Below, piece by piece: positions 24,359-32,400 of a stretch of 32,507 nt of DNA; within the stretch, counting starts at the first letter, position 1, and each line of letters begins with the position of its first letter. The position numbers and the translations under genes are program-made. The stretch covers positions 1 to 32,507 of the forward strand of contig VGOE01000023.1 in the NCBI GenBank assembly GCA_016876035.1, in the 5' to 3' direction. The notes beneath the pieces are model-generated. The model was not told where the DNA came from. It worked only from the letters and a program-made list of their open reading frames with translations, and did not search any database. The DNA comes from Chloroflexota bacterium (GTDB lineage Bacteria; Chloroflexota; Dehalococcoidia; UBA2247; RBG-13-53-26).

Positions 24359-24821
24359 AAAGGGTCCCAAAATCGCGGTAGTTGGCATGGGCAACCTGCT
24401 GCTGAAGGACGAGGGGATCGGGGTTCACGTGGCTCAGGCATTGCAGGAGATGGCGCCTGAAAACGGGAGCAACTTGCAGATAGTAGATGGGGGAACGTCT
24501 CCAGACGTTCTCCTATCTCTTGATAAGGTGGACAAGCTGATCATAATTGACGCTGTCAAGGGAGACTGTGAGCCAGGGACCATCTACCGCCTTGGCCCTG
24601 ATGAGATACCGGAAAATGGCGCAGAGGCGACCTCCCTGCATCAGGTAGGCCTGATGCAATCGTTGCAGATACTGGACAAGTTCGGTCTTAAGCCCCCGAA
24701 AGTAGTTATTGTTGGGATCCAGCCCAAGGAGATAGACTGGGGTACAGAGCCTTCGGCAGAGCTTGGCCAGAAGATCCCTGAAATGATGAGATTAGTATTG
24801 GAGGAAGCGAGAAAATGCTAG
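24336..24821 (+). CDS. Hydrogenase maturation protease
   Basis: 161 residues of the HyaD/HybD/HycI endopeptidase family. The N-terminal V-V-G-M-G-N-L-L-L-K-D-E-G-I-G-V carries the first nickel-sensing acidic residue (E after K-D), the second lies in L-I-I-I-D-A-V, and T-S-L-H-Q-V-G-L supplies the His. It cleaves the C-terminal peptide of the large subunit. TTG 24336 with AAGGGA 7 nt upstream overlaps the large-subunit gene by 23 nt. It overlaps metV by 7 nt. Confidence 0.92.
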   Translation: MADSECRRKGPKIAVVGMGNLLLKDEGIGVHVAQALQEMAPENGSNLQIVDGGTSPDVLLSLDKVDKLIIIDAVKGDCEPGTIYRLGPDEIPENGAEATSLHQVGLMQSLQILDKFGLKPPKVVIVGIQPKEIDWGTEPSAELGQKIPEMMRLVLEEARKC

Positions 24822-25507
24822 TTTCGGAGTTGAAACCCTTTGAAGAAATCCTGGGTTACCTGGACGGCGAAAACAAGGTCTTCATTGTCGGCTGCAAAGG
24901 CTGTGCCGAAGTCTGCCAGACGGGTGGAGAAGCACAGGTACTGGAAATGAAGCAGAAGCTGGAGGGAAAGGGTAAGGCAGTCACCGGCTACACCGTAGTC
25001 GACTTCCTGTGCGACAGGGCCCTGGTGAAGCTGCGGCTCAAGGCCCGCGAGGCAGATGTCGCCGCCGCCGATTCGCTCCTGGTAATGACCTGCGGCGTCG
25101 GAGTCCAGGCAACGGCAGCCGTGGTAGACAAGATAACTCACCCGGCCTGCAACACCATGAACCTGGGGGGCGTGCGTGGGGAGTGGCGGGGCAGTGAGCG
25201 TTGCCGGGAGTGTGGCGACTGCCTTCTGGATGTCACCGGGGGAATATGCCCGTTGACCGCCTGTAGCAAATTCCTGATCAACGGCCCGTGCGGTGGCGCC
25301 AAAAGTGGCAAATGCGAGGTGGAGCCTGACGTTAGAGATTGCGGCTGGCACCTCATCTATCAGCGGCTCAAGAAGCTGAACCGGCTGGACAAAATGACTG
25401 AAATCGTTCCTCCGAAAGCCTTTAGTAAAATGGAACCTCCTAAACATCTCAGGTCTACTATCATGTGGGCGCTGGAGCAACGAGAAAAGGAGGTAGCAGC
25501 ACGATGA
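24815..25507 (+). CDS. metV: MetV-like methylene-THF reductase partner protein
   Basis: 230 residues. The N-terminal part has C-K-G-C-A-E-V-C-Q-T-G-G. The C-terminal zinc/Fe-S-binding region has C-R-E-C-G-D-C, G-G-I-C-P-L-T-A-C-S-K, G-P-C-G-G and G-K-C-E-V. This is the MetV (methylene-THF reductase C-terminal) family that complexes with MetF in acetogens and related anaerobes and delivers electrons to it. It overlaps the protease gene by 7 nt and metF by the four-base ATGA, so stoichiometric co-translation is likely. Placement behind a hydrogenase makes H2 a candidate electron source. Confidence 0.92.
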   Translation: MLVSELKPFEEILGYLDGENKVFIVGCKGCAEVCQTGGEAQVLEMKQKLEGKGKAVTGYTVVDFLCDRALVKLRLKAREADVAAADSLLVMTCGVGVQATAAVVDKITHPACNTMNLGGVRGEWRGSERCRECGDCLLDVTGGICPLTACSKFLINGPCGGAKSGKCEVEPDVRDCGWHLIYQRLKKLNRLDKMTEIVPPKAFSKMEPPKHLRSTIMWALEQREKEVAAR

Positions 25508-26370
25508 GTCTGAAAGAGAAGATCGCCAGCAGCAGGTTTGTGATAACCGCCGAGGTTGGCCCTCCAAAGGGGGTGGACATTGAGGAGATGAAGAAAAACA
25601 CGGAGGTGCTCAAGGGCAGGGTGGACGCGGTGAACCTCACTGACCAGCAGAGTTCGGTCATGAGGCTGGGCTCTCTGGCTGGCTGCCATCTGCTCAGGCA
25701 GTGGGGAGTAGAGCCTGTTTTGCAGGTCACCTGTCGCGACCGCAATCGGCTGGCTTTGCAGTCTGACCTTCTTAGCGCCTACGTCATGGGAGTTGAGAAT
25801 GTCCTCTGCCTTACCGGTGACCACGTCTCCTTAGGTGACCACCCTGATGCCAAGCCGGTGTTTGACCTCGATTCAGTTTCCCTGTTGCAAGCTGTCAAGG
25901 GACTGGAACAGGGACGCGACCTCGGTGGGAAGGAGCTGAAGGGTTCACCACGCTTCTTTGTCGGGGCCACCGTTGCTCCCGGAGCCGATCCTTTAGAACC
26001 ACAAATCCTCAAGATGGAGAAGAAGGTCAAGGCGGGAGCCCAGTTCTTCCAGACCCAGGCGATGTATGAACCAAAGCAATTCGAAGAGTTTATGAAATCT
26101 GTCAAGCACCTCAATGCGGCCGTGCTGGTGGGCATTGTGGTTCTCAGATCAGCAGCCATGGCACGCTTCATGAACAAGAATGTCGCCGGGATACACGTCC
26201 CTGACAACCTGATCGAGGAAATGGACAAAGCGGAGAAGAAGGCCGCCAAAGGCATAGAGATCGCCGCCCGGTTGATCAGAGAGATGAGGGATATGTGCCA
26301 GGGAGTGCATATTATGGCCATCGGCATGGAGGACAGGGTTCCCGCCATACTAGACGCCGCGGGGATGTGA
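25504..26370 (+). CDS. metF: 5,10-methylenetetrahydrofolate reductase
   Basis: 288 residues from ATG 25504, preceded by GGAGG. It reduces methylene-THF to methyl-THF, in the Wood-Ljungdahl methyl branch or for methionine. Visible features are the catalytic glutamate in V-I-T-A-E-V-G-P-P-K-G, the flavin-binding N-L-T-D-Q-Q-S-S, and L-C-L-T-G-D-H-V-S-L-G-D-H-P. The start lies inside the metV stop (ATGA). It is the last gene of the hydrogenase operon. Confidence 0.94.
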   Translation: MSLKEKIASSRFVITAEVGPPKGVDIEEMKKNTEVLKGRVDAVNLTDQQSSVMRLGSLAGCHLLRQWGVEPVLQVTCRDRNRLALQSDLLSAYVMGVENVLCLTGDHVSLGDHPDAKPVFDLDSVSLLQAVKGLEQGRDLGGKELKGSPRFFVGATVAPGADPLEPQILKMEKKVKAGAQFFQTQAMYEPKQFEEFMKSVKHLNAAVLVGIVVLRSAAMARFMNKNVAGIHVPDNLIEEMDKAEKKAAKGIEIAARLIREMRDMCQGVHIMAIGMEDRVPAILDAAGM

Positions 26371-26418
26371 AACCTGGGGAGAAATAGCCTAGGGCATCCG
26401 GACTCCGACAGCGAAATC

Positions 26419-26436
26419 GGTGGGCCGAGCCCAACC
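26419..26436. repeat. Dispersed repeat family A, inverted copy
   Basis: The reverse complement reads GGTTGGGCTCGGCCCACC, one base different from the 7181-7197 palindrome plus one inserted base. It lies 50 bp after metF, where it could also act as a transcript 3' end. The rest of 26371-26499 holds no gene I can support. Confidence 0.65.
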
Positions 26437-26499
26437 TACTGAGCTCAAGTACCTGAAGAGGTAGTATGCAATAGATGCAAGTAAACGGGCATAGAAGAG

Positions 26500-26585
26500 T
26501 TACTAGAAGTCTCAAAATAGAATGGTCTCATTTTAATGCGGGGCAAAGCAAAACGGTGCATCAGACTATTATGAGACCATTAGTA
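26500..26585 (+). mobile_element. MITE-like element, left copy of a perfect inverted repeat
   Basis: These 86 bases are identical to the reverse complement of 27940-28025. The element has its own imperfect terminal repeats: the first 20 bases after 26500 (TACTAGAAGTCTCAAAATAG) and the reverse complement of the last 20 (TACTAATGGTCTCATAATAG) agree at 16 of 20 positions. Both ends carry TA, as expected for IS630/Tc1-mariner-type target duplication. The motif GTCTCA occurs three times. No transposase is encoded, so any movement would be in trans. Confidence 0.75.
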
Positions 26586-26630
26586 TCTCATACACCACAA
26601 CGAATCTGAGAAGGAGCTGACATAGAGAAA

Positions 26631-27797
26631 ATGGGGCTGGCGCTTGATGGCGTAAAGATAATGAATATGTGCTGGACCGGCCCTGGTGCTTTTTGCACTG
26701 AGATGCTGAGTGACCTGGGTGCTGATGTAATCAGAATCTCCGATGTCAATCCGGAGACCCATGGTGCGCTAACCATGATGGTGTTCAGTGACTATCCAGG
26801 TCTGCGCAACTGTCGGACATTCGGCGTCAATCTGAAAACGGAGGCGGGTAGAGAGGTCTATAAGGACTTGGCGAAGAGCGCCGATGTTGTGATGGAAGGA
26901 TTCCGCCCCGGTGTGGTCAAGCTCCTGGGTATTGACTACGAGACTATTAAGGGAATCAACCCGCGCATCGTCTATACGTCCTTGTCTGGCTATGGGCAGG
27001 ATGGACCCTACCGGGACATAGTTGGGCATGAATTGAACTATTTGGCGATCAGTGGTCTTCTGGAGTTGACCGGGCCGAAGGGTGGGATGCCTGCCATACC
27101 GGGCGCAGTTGTTGCTGATTGGTGTGGGGGTATGTCCGCCGGAGTGGGCATTTTGGCGGCGCTCATGGCGCGGGAGCGAACGGGGGAGGGCCACTTCTTG
27201 GATGTTTCCATCACAGACGCTATAACTGAAGTGACATCCATGCAGACAAACCCCTATCTCTACAAACGCGGAACAGTCCCAAAGAGAGGCGAGACTATTT
27301 GGAACGGGAAGTATCCCTGGTACAACGTCTATGAGACAAAGGACAAGAAGCATATTACCATTGCCACGCTTGAGCCGAAGTTTTTCGCTAACCTGTGCCG
27401 GCTTCTGGGCTGTGAGGAGTTCATCCCGCATCAGTTCGACGAGGGAGAGAAGCGGGATGAGATATCCAAATTCTTTACGGAGAAATTTCAGACTAAGACG
27501 CGGGGTGAGTGGGCAGCACTGCTGATGTATGCCGATACATGTTTTGCGCCAGTTCTGGGTATTGATGAGGTGGAATTCGATCCCCAATTGATTGCGCGGC
27601 AGATGATACTGGAATCTGATCATCCCGCCGCAGGCCGGCTGAAGCAGATTGGCTCAATGCATAAGCTCAGTGATTCCCCCGTAGAGGTGAGGAACTGGGC
27701 TACCAGTTTTGGGCAGCACACCAATGAGATTCTACGTGAGATAGGTTACACCGATAACCGTATCAGTGAACTGCGAGAAATAGGAGCGGTTGGTTGA
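26631..27797 (+). CDS. Family III CoA-transferase / racemase-like (CaiB/BaiF)
   Basis: 388 residues. Signatures include L-D-L/S-D-L-G-A-D-V-I-R-I, V-N-L-K-T-E-A-G-R-E, E-G-F-R-P-G-V-V-K-L-L-G-I-D-Y and S-G-Y-G-Q-D-G-P-Y. H133 (G-H-E-L-N-Y-L-A) and D163 (V-A-D-W-C-G-G) have the same 30-residue spacing as His126/Asp156 of alpha-methylacyl-CoA racemase, so an epimerase-type role is possible. The position after the His is Glu where many racemases have Asp. AAGGAG (26611-26616) is 14 nt from ATG 26631, rather far. The gene with its flanks is framed by the two MITE-like copies, an unusual cassette. Confidence 0.88.
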   Translation: MGLALDGVKIMNMCWTGPGAFCTEMLSDLGADVIRISDVNPETHGALTMMVFSDYPGLRNCRTFGVNLKTEAGREVYKDLAKSADVVMEGFRPGVVKLLGIDYETIKGINPRIVYTSLSGYGQDGPYRDIVGHELNYLAISGLLELTGPKGGMPAIPGAVVADWCGGMSAGVGILAALMARERTGEGHFLDVSITDAITEVTSMQTNPYLYKRGTVPKRGETIWNGKYPWYNVYETKDKKHITIATLEPKFFANLCRLLGCEEFIPHQFDEGEKRDEISKFFTEKFQTKTRGEWAALLMYADTCFAPVLGIDEVEFDPQLIARQMILESDHPAAGRLKQIGSMHKLSDSPVEVRNWATSFGQHTNEILREIGYTDNRISELREIGAVG

Positions 27798-27939
27798 TGG
27801 CACCGACCTTGACCATTGTGCAGCCAGACCTCAGAAGGTAGATATTTGTAAAGCTTTTCTGGAATAATGCCTTAATGTTGTTTCTCAGGTCAATTTGGCT
27901 ACCCTTTATCACCTTAATGTTCCACCAACTTCCTCGAGT

Positions 27940-28025
27940 TACTAATGGTCTCATAATAGTCTGATGCACCGTTTTGCTTTGCCCCGCATTAAAATGAGAC
28001 CATTCTATTTTGAGACTTCTAGTAA
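27940..28025 (-). mobile_element. MITE-like element, right copy of a perfect inverted repeat
   Basis: Exact reverse complement of 26500-26585 over 86 bases. The 1354 bp between the copies hold one complete gene (26631-27797). Both copies are preceded on their outer left side by GAGT. Identity of a non-coding repeat suggests recent duplication or ongoing gene conversion, and inverted orientation would allow inversion of the gene by recombination. Confidence 0.75.
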
Positions 28026-28453
28026 TTGACTGACGACACTCGGGTGCGCTACTGTTGATAGCCAGGCATGGTGGGCAGAGCCCACCGATCCAGTCAGCAG
28101 GCCAACCTACCCCTACTTACCTTTCTCTCCCCCCACCTTCTTCCGGGGTGTATCCGGGTGGTGGGTTTCGCTGCGCTACACCCACCCTACGACTGCTACT
28201 ACCCTGCTTGTGTTGTTATTGCGATCCTTCCCAATGGGAAGGACGCCGTAGGCGATCACGGCAATCCCAGGGCGGTGGGACACCACCCTATCTCCAGGTG
28301 CCGGTCAGGTCCCTGACCTGACGGGGTTATCGGGAACCGACCAAGTGTGCCTATTTCCAGCCGGCACGACAGACAGAAGATGCAAACGGGCGCACGCAGC
28401 CAAGGAAATTGGTGGGCCAAGCCCACCCTACTTCTGGCTGGATTTTTCTAGTA
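28026..28453. repeat. Cluster of short palindromic repeats, no gene
   Basis: This 430-bp gap is nearly all repeat. It contains family A at 28070-28086 (GGTGGGCAGAGCCCACC) and 28411-28427 (GGTGGGCCAAGCCCACC). A related GGTGGGTTT...ACCCACCCTAC unit lies at 28160-28190. Family B lies at 28215-28268 with an internal CCTTCCC/GGGAAGG hairpin. A further hairpin pairs GTCAGGT (28304-28310) with ACCTGAC (28316-28322). I see no coding sequence or T-tract terminator. Confidence 0.7.
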
Positions 28454-29167
28454 TTAACCGAGCGATGCCCATTGCGCAAGGGTTTCCGATGAGGGAAGTT
28501 TAACCTTCCGTGTCTCGGTAACCCAGATATACTCGTTGACAAGTGCCAGCACTGTAGAATCTGGTCGCCCCAGTTTGTTGGGAAGGTCGTCAACTTGGAA
28601 GCCTTTGTCCCTGCATAGGTTCCCGATGTGTGAAGTAAAGTCTCTGATTTCCCTTAGATATTTGAAGTATGATTCAAAACTACCATCACATTCGAAGCTA
28701 GTTCGCATTGCGTTATCCCAAGGCATCAATGCTTTCGGCCTGATGGCGTAGAGGATCTTAGAGGCTGCAGTTGGGCCAATATGAACCTCCTGTTGGCTGC
28801 GGCCGTGAACACGCCAAGCCCCCGTCTTGTCCTTAAGAGAACCATATGCACGAGCGGCTACTTTCAGCTCACCATCCCCCAGGTCCCAGAGAGGTTTCTC
28901 TCTCGCAAATAAACTGGCCCCTTCTACCCGGTACCAGTTCAAGATACTTTTTGCCGCAACATCATGTTGATCCTCTGGAAGATGCCTGCATCCCCAATCA
29001 TTTAGCCATTTCATGAGACGACAGCAATGCCTGGAATTCCTCAGGTCTATGCTACCGCCCGTATCATCGTTCAAACCTTTGAGCGAGCTATTGAAAGGCG
29101 TAAGGGAATTGTACATGGTACTGGCAACAGCCAGCTTAGCTAGTGTCACACTCTGGCAATTCAGCAC
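28454..29167 (-). CDS. Hypothetical protein with ASK...WDNAMR motif
   Basis: 237 residues from GTG 29167; GTG at residue 7 and ATG at residue 18 are alternatives, none with a good ribosome binding site. The function is not recognised. The middle holds the clearest conserved-looking block, G-P-T-A-A-S-K-I-L-Y-A-I-R-P-K-A-L-M-P-W-D and N-A-M-R, seen in uncharacterised bacterial proteins. The N-terminal part is rich in Cys and Trp (C-C-R-L-M-K-W-L-N-D-W-G-C). There is no signal or membrane segment. It is isolated between repeat clusters, so acquisition is possible. Confidence 0.55.
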   Translation of the reverse strand: MLNCQSVTLAKLAVASTMYNSLTPFNSSLKGLNDDTGGSIDLRNSRHCCRLMKWLNDWGCRHLPEDQHDVAAKSILNWYRVEGASLFAREKPLWDLGDGELKVAARAYGSLKDKTGAWRVHGRSQQEVHIGPTAASKILYAIRPKALMPWDNAMRTSFECDGSFESYFKYLREIRDFTSHIGNLCRDKGFQVDDLPNKLGRPDSTVLALVNEYIWVTETRKVKLPSSETLAQWASLG

Positions 29168-29210
29168 TTAGAAACCTCCCACTATGTTGTGCAACGATCA
29201 CAGTCCGCAG

Positions 29211-29240
29211 GGTGGGCATAGCGAAGGTCGGCTCACCACC
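29211..29240. repeat. Dispersed repeat family A, diverged copy
   Basis: CAGTCCGCAG followed by GGTGGGCATA and GGCTCACCACC keeps the outer arms of the family A palindrome and the AGTCCG lead-in, with an enlarged loop. It lies between the hypothetical gene and comM. Confidence 0.5.
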
Positions 29241-29269
29241 ACCACGCCCCCCCAAGAACAACATCCCAC

Positions 29270-30793
29270 TTACAAGCCCACCCGCGGCCTGTACTGCAAT
29301 GCCTCAGCCACATGCTGGGCCTGGATGACGGCGGCACCCTCGAGGTCGGCGATAGTCCGGGCCAGCTTGAGTATCCGGTGGAAGGCCCGCGCCGAGAGCG
29401 ACATCTGCTTCATGGCCATCCGCAGCAGACCCTGAGCGGAGGACTCCACCTGGCAGAACTCCCTCACCTCTACCGCCGTCATATCGGCATTGGTGATCAA
29501 CCTCGTCCCTTTGAACCGCTCCCGCTGGACTTGGCGCGCCCTGGCCACCCTGCCACGCACCTCCGCCGAGCCTTCAGCACAGTCACCTTCCGTCAGCTTC
29601 TCGTAATCTACCCGGGGAACATCCACGAATATATCAATTCGATCCAGCAAAGGGCCACTGATCCTCTTCTGGTATCGGGTAACATCGGCAGAGGAGCAGC
29701 GGCATTCCTTGACTGGATCGCCATAATAGCCGCAGGGACAGGGATTCATCGCCCCCACGAGCATGAAATTGGCTGGGAAGGTGACGCTCCCCTGTGCCCT
29801 ACTGATGGTGACCACCCTGTCCTCCAGAGGCTGGCGCAAGACCTCCAGGGTGGTGTGACCGAACTCAGGGAACTCATCAAGGAAGAGCACACCTCTGTGG
29901 CTGAGGCTTATCTCGCCGGGCTTCGGCCACCGCCCCCCTCCCACCAACCCCACCTGGGAGATGGTGTAATGAGGCGACCGGAAAGGCCGCTGCTTGACGA
30001 GAGGCATATCTGAAGGCAGGAGACCACTGACACTGTATATCTTGGTCACCTCCAGTATCTCGTCCATGGCCATTTGGGGAAGGATGGAAGGCAGGGAACG
30101 GGCCAGCATGGTCTTGCCGCTGCCCGGCGGCCCATTCATGATCATATTGTGTCCTCCGGCAGCCGCCACTTCTAGCGCTCGCTTGGCGTGCTCCTGGCCC
30201 TTTACATGAGCCAGGTCAGTCACGTGCCATACTATGCTCTCTGCCTCCTCCAGGCTGGACGACACACAGCCAGGAATAGGCTTGTCCCCTCTCAGATGAT
30301 CGACTAGCTCGGCCAGAGAGGCAACAGGAATAATCTGTATGCCTTCAATCAGGGCAGCCTCCTTAGCGTCGCTGGCCGGAACGAGGACAGAAGAAAGCCC
30401 CTTCTCACTGGCCAGAGCCACCATCGGCAGGATACCGTGGGTGTGCCGCAGGCTTCCGTCAAGGGAAAGCTCCCCCAGAAACATGATCTGGGAAACATCC
30501 GCTATCAATTGCTCCGTGCTCAGAAGGACGCCCACCGCAATGGGAAGGTCGTAAGCCGGGCCGCCTTTCTTCAGGTCGGCCGGAGCCAGATTAACGGTGA
30601 TTCGCTTGGCAGGGAAGATGAAACCCGAGTTGCGGACAGCAGCTCGAACCCGTTCCCTGGCCTCCTGTACTGCTGTGTCAGGCAGGCCAACAACGGTCAT
30701 AGAGGGTAACCCGCCGGAAATATCCACCTCCACCTCCACCAACTGACCATCAAGGCCCACCGTCGCCGCAGAGTACACCTTAGCCAGCGTCAC
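29270..30793 (-). CDS. comM: YifB/ComM-family Mg-chelatase-like AAA+ ATPase
   Basis: 507 residues, standard for the family. The N-terminal Lon-protease-like domain starts T-L-A-K-V-Y-S-A-A-T-V-G-L and has V-E-V-D-I-S-G-G-L-P. The AAA+ core has Walker A G-P-P-G-S-G-K-T (221-228) and Walker B V-L-F-L-D-E-F-P-E-F. A Cys cluster M-N-P-C-P-C-G-Y-Y-G ... C-R-C follows, and a C-terminal four-helix region completes it. ComM is a hexameric branch-migration helicase that promotes integration of DNA taken up by transformation. AGAGGAT lies 6 nt before GTG 30793. It stands as a single gene. Confidence 0.92.
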   Translation of the reverse strand: MTLAKVYSAATVGLDGQLVEVEVDISGGLPSMTVVGLPDTAVQEARERVRAAVRNSGFIFPAKRITVNLAPADLKKGGPAYDLPIAVGVLLSTEQLIADVSQIMFLGELSLDGSLRHTHGILPMVALASEKGLSSVLVPASDAKEAALIEGIQIIPVASLAELVDHLRGDKPIPGCVSSSLEEAESIVWHVTDLAHVKGQEHAKRALEVAAAGGHNMIMNGPPGSGKTMLARSLPSILPQMAMDEILEVTKIYSVSGLLPSDMPLVKQRPFRSPHYTISQVGLVGGGRWPKPGEISLSHRGVLFLDEFPEFGHTTLEVLRQPLEDRVVTISRAQGSVTFPANFMLVGAMNPCPCGYYGDPVKECRCSSADVTRYQKRISGPLLDRIDIFVDVPRVDYEKLTEGDCAEGSAEVRGRVARARQVQRERFKGTRLITNADMTAVEVREFCQVESSAQGLLRMAMKQMSLSARAFHRILKLARTIADLEGAAVIQAQHVAEALQYRPRVGL

Positions 30794-31004
30794 AAGATAT
30801 CCTCTTCAAAGTCTTGACTCCCGCCCGATTATAGCAAGGGGCGTGTCACAGGACAAGCGCCCCCTTCATGAGGTCATTGATCAACGTGTTTGTCCTTCCG
30901 CGAGCAAGGGCGAATCTGTTGGCACGCAATCCCAGAGCAAAGGCTCTGAAGACAGGAAAGACATGCAGGAGCACCCACCACTCAGAAAGCGGCTATGTTG
31001 CTCC

Positions 31005-31148
31005 CTATCTGGTAAGAATCACCCAGATGAAGACCACGAAAAGGGCCACAAAGATCAGGGTTTCGACCGCCACAACGATAATCAGAGTCCTCATGGGGCG
31101 ATCGCGAACCCAGCCCACAAATTTCTCTAGCTTATCAAGCAAGGCCAT
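31005..31148 (-). CDS. 47-residue single-helix membrane microprotein
   Basis: The minus strand encodes 47 residues: a charged amphipathic start (L-L-D-K-L-E-K-F-V-G-W-V-R-D-R-P-M-R) and then one long hydrophobic helix (about 21-45, T-L-I-I-V-V-A-V ... F-I-W-V-I-L) ending T-R. ATG 31148 overlaps the stop of the metallo-hydrolase gene as TGATG, so translation is coupled. The positive N-terminal segment predicts the N-terminus in the cytoplasm. The function is unknown; membrane recruitment of the hydrolase is one idea. Confidence 0.6.
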   Translation of the reverse strand: MALLDKLEKFVGWVRDRPMRTLIIVVAVETLIFVALFVVFIWVILTR

Positions 31149-32194
31149 CACCGTGAGCGATACTTCACTATTCCGTCCTCGATGCTGGCCACCGTCATTC
31201 TTTCCTCTTCCAGCAGGTACTCCACATGAGCCTTGATCTCTTCCAGGGCCAGGATCTTCTCATCCACCGCCAGTTCTTCAATGCTCGAGGCCTGGATAAG
31301 GTCCGGGTGATGCCGATAGTATTCGGTAGTCAACTGATATAGATTCTTCTCGTCCAGGCACAGCTCCATGAGTTCTCCCAGGCGCTGGTGATGAAAGGTC
31401 TCTATCTCCTCTGCCCTGCCTTTAACGGAATAGATGGTATCCTCATGTGCCGCCAACCCCACTTTCACTTCCAGGCCAGCAACCTTCTTCAGCGAGCCAA
31501 GATAAGTCCGCAATCCCGCTCCTTGCCAGCTACTCTTCGGGGTCTGGTGGGGCGTGGTGATAGAAAGCATGTGATCCCCCAGGAAGAGTACCGGGCCAAC
31601 CTTCAAGCAGATTTCCCCCGGGCTGTGTCCCGGGGCATGACACACCTCATAACCATTAACAATACGCTCCCCGTCAATTACCTCTATTATCTCGTAGTCT
31701 GTCGAGTGAAAGCCCAGTTGATCCACCGAGAAAATGGCTTCCGGCTCAACATTGCATCCAGCCTCCCTTACCAACTGCACCGCGTGTTCTTTCCAATCAA
31801 CGTACTCCCTGGTGTAGTCCTTTATTATGCCGCTATCCAGTCTGTGAATATACACCTTCCTGCCCTTCAGCCTGTCATCCTCCAGCATTCCGAAGTGGTC
31901 GCCATGCCCGTGGGTGATAATGATGCTGGCGATATCCCCAAACCCAACCTTCTCCTCAAACTCTCTGTTTACGATCTGGAAGCCCCTTTCCAGATCAGCC
32001 CTGGCCTTTTCTGCATTAAAACCCACATCTACCAGGCTCGCCTCACCATCCAGAATCAGGTACATGTTGGTTACGTGATTGGGAAAACTCTCCACGCCCA
32101 CTCTGTATATCCTGGTATCACCAAAGGCATACCTGGTCACTCCCTCTATCTCGGTCTGCATTATCGTCATGTCATCTCTGCGAAACATAGTCAT
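31148..32194 (-). CDS. Metallo-beta-lactamase-fold hydrolase
   Basis: 348 residues. The metal-binding motif is T-H-G-H-G-D-H (H95, H97, D99, H100), with H190 in H-A-P-G-H-S-P-G-E, D207 in L-G-D-H and a late A-H-E-D, giving a complete binuclear site of the glyoxalase II-like group. The C-terminal 100 residues form a helical domain similar to those of MBL proteins with a winged-helix-like tail. GAGGTG lies 7 nt before ATG 32194. The substrate cannot be inferred; thioesters and lactones are common for the fold. The microprotein gene is coupled to its 3' end. Confidence 0.85.
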   Translation of the reverse strand: MTMFRRDDMTIMQTEIEGVTRYAFGDTRIYRVGVESFPNHVTNMYLILDGEASLVDVGFNAEKARADLERGFQIVNREFEEKVGFGDIASIIITHGHGDHFGMLEDDRLKGRKVYIHRLDSGIIKDYTREYVDWKEHAVQLVREAGCNVEPEAIFSVDQLGFHSTDYEIIEVIDGERIVNGYEVCHAPGHSPGEICLKVGPVLFLGDHMLSITTPHQTPKSSWQGAGLRTYLGSLKKVAGLEVKVGLAAHEDTIYSVKGRAEEIETFHHQRLGELMELCLDEKNLYQLTTEYYRHHPDLIQASSIEELAVDEKILALEEIKAHVEYLLEEERMTVASIEDGIVKYRSR

Positions 32195-32400
32195 TAGCTA
32201 CACCTCACTTCGGTCACCCATTTCTCATTGTAGGTCATGTTCATCTCCAAGGGCAACTCATATCATTTGACCAATTCAAACAAAAGGACTAACATTTCCC
32301 CCAGATGCTGATTCATTTCGTGAAATGAGGGAAGCGCTACAAGGTTGTTCCTCCGTATTCTAGGTCATGCCTCTCAAACGGTGATCGAGAAGGGAGTCCT

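Noticed and set aside
24818-25567. Long open frame (249 codons) on the minus strand over metV/metF
   Set aside because: Lies opposite well-identified genes; composition is that of an antisense shadow, with no motif.
28304-28322. Hairpin GTCAGGT/ACCTGAC as a transcription terminator
   Set aside because: No T-tract follows and it sits within a repeat cluster, not directly after a gene.
26500-28427. CRISPR array in the repeat-rich zone
   Set aside because: Repeats are inverted or irregularly spaced, with no unit-length spacers and no cas genes.
30843-31130. 95-codon plus-strand frame downstream of comM
   Set aside because: Low-complexity charged composition and antisense to the better supported membrane microprotein.
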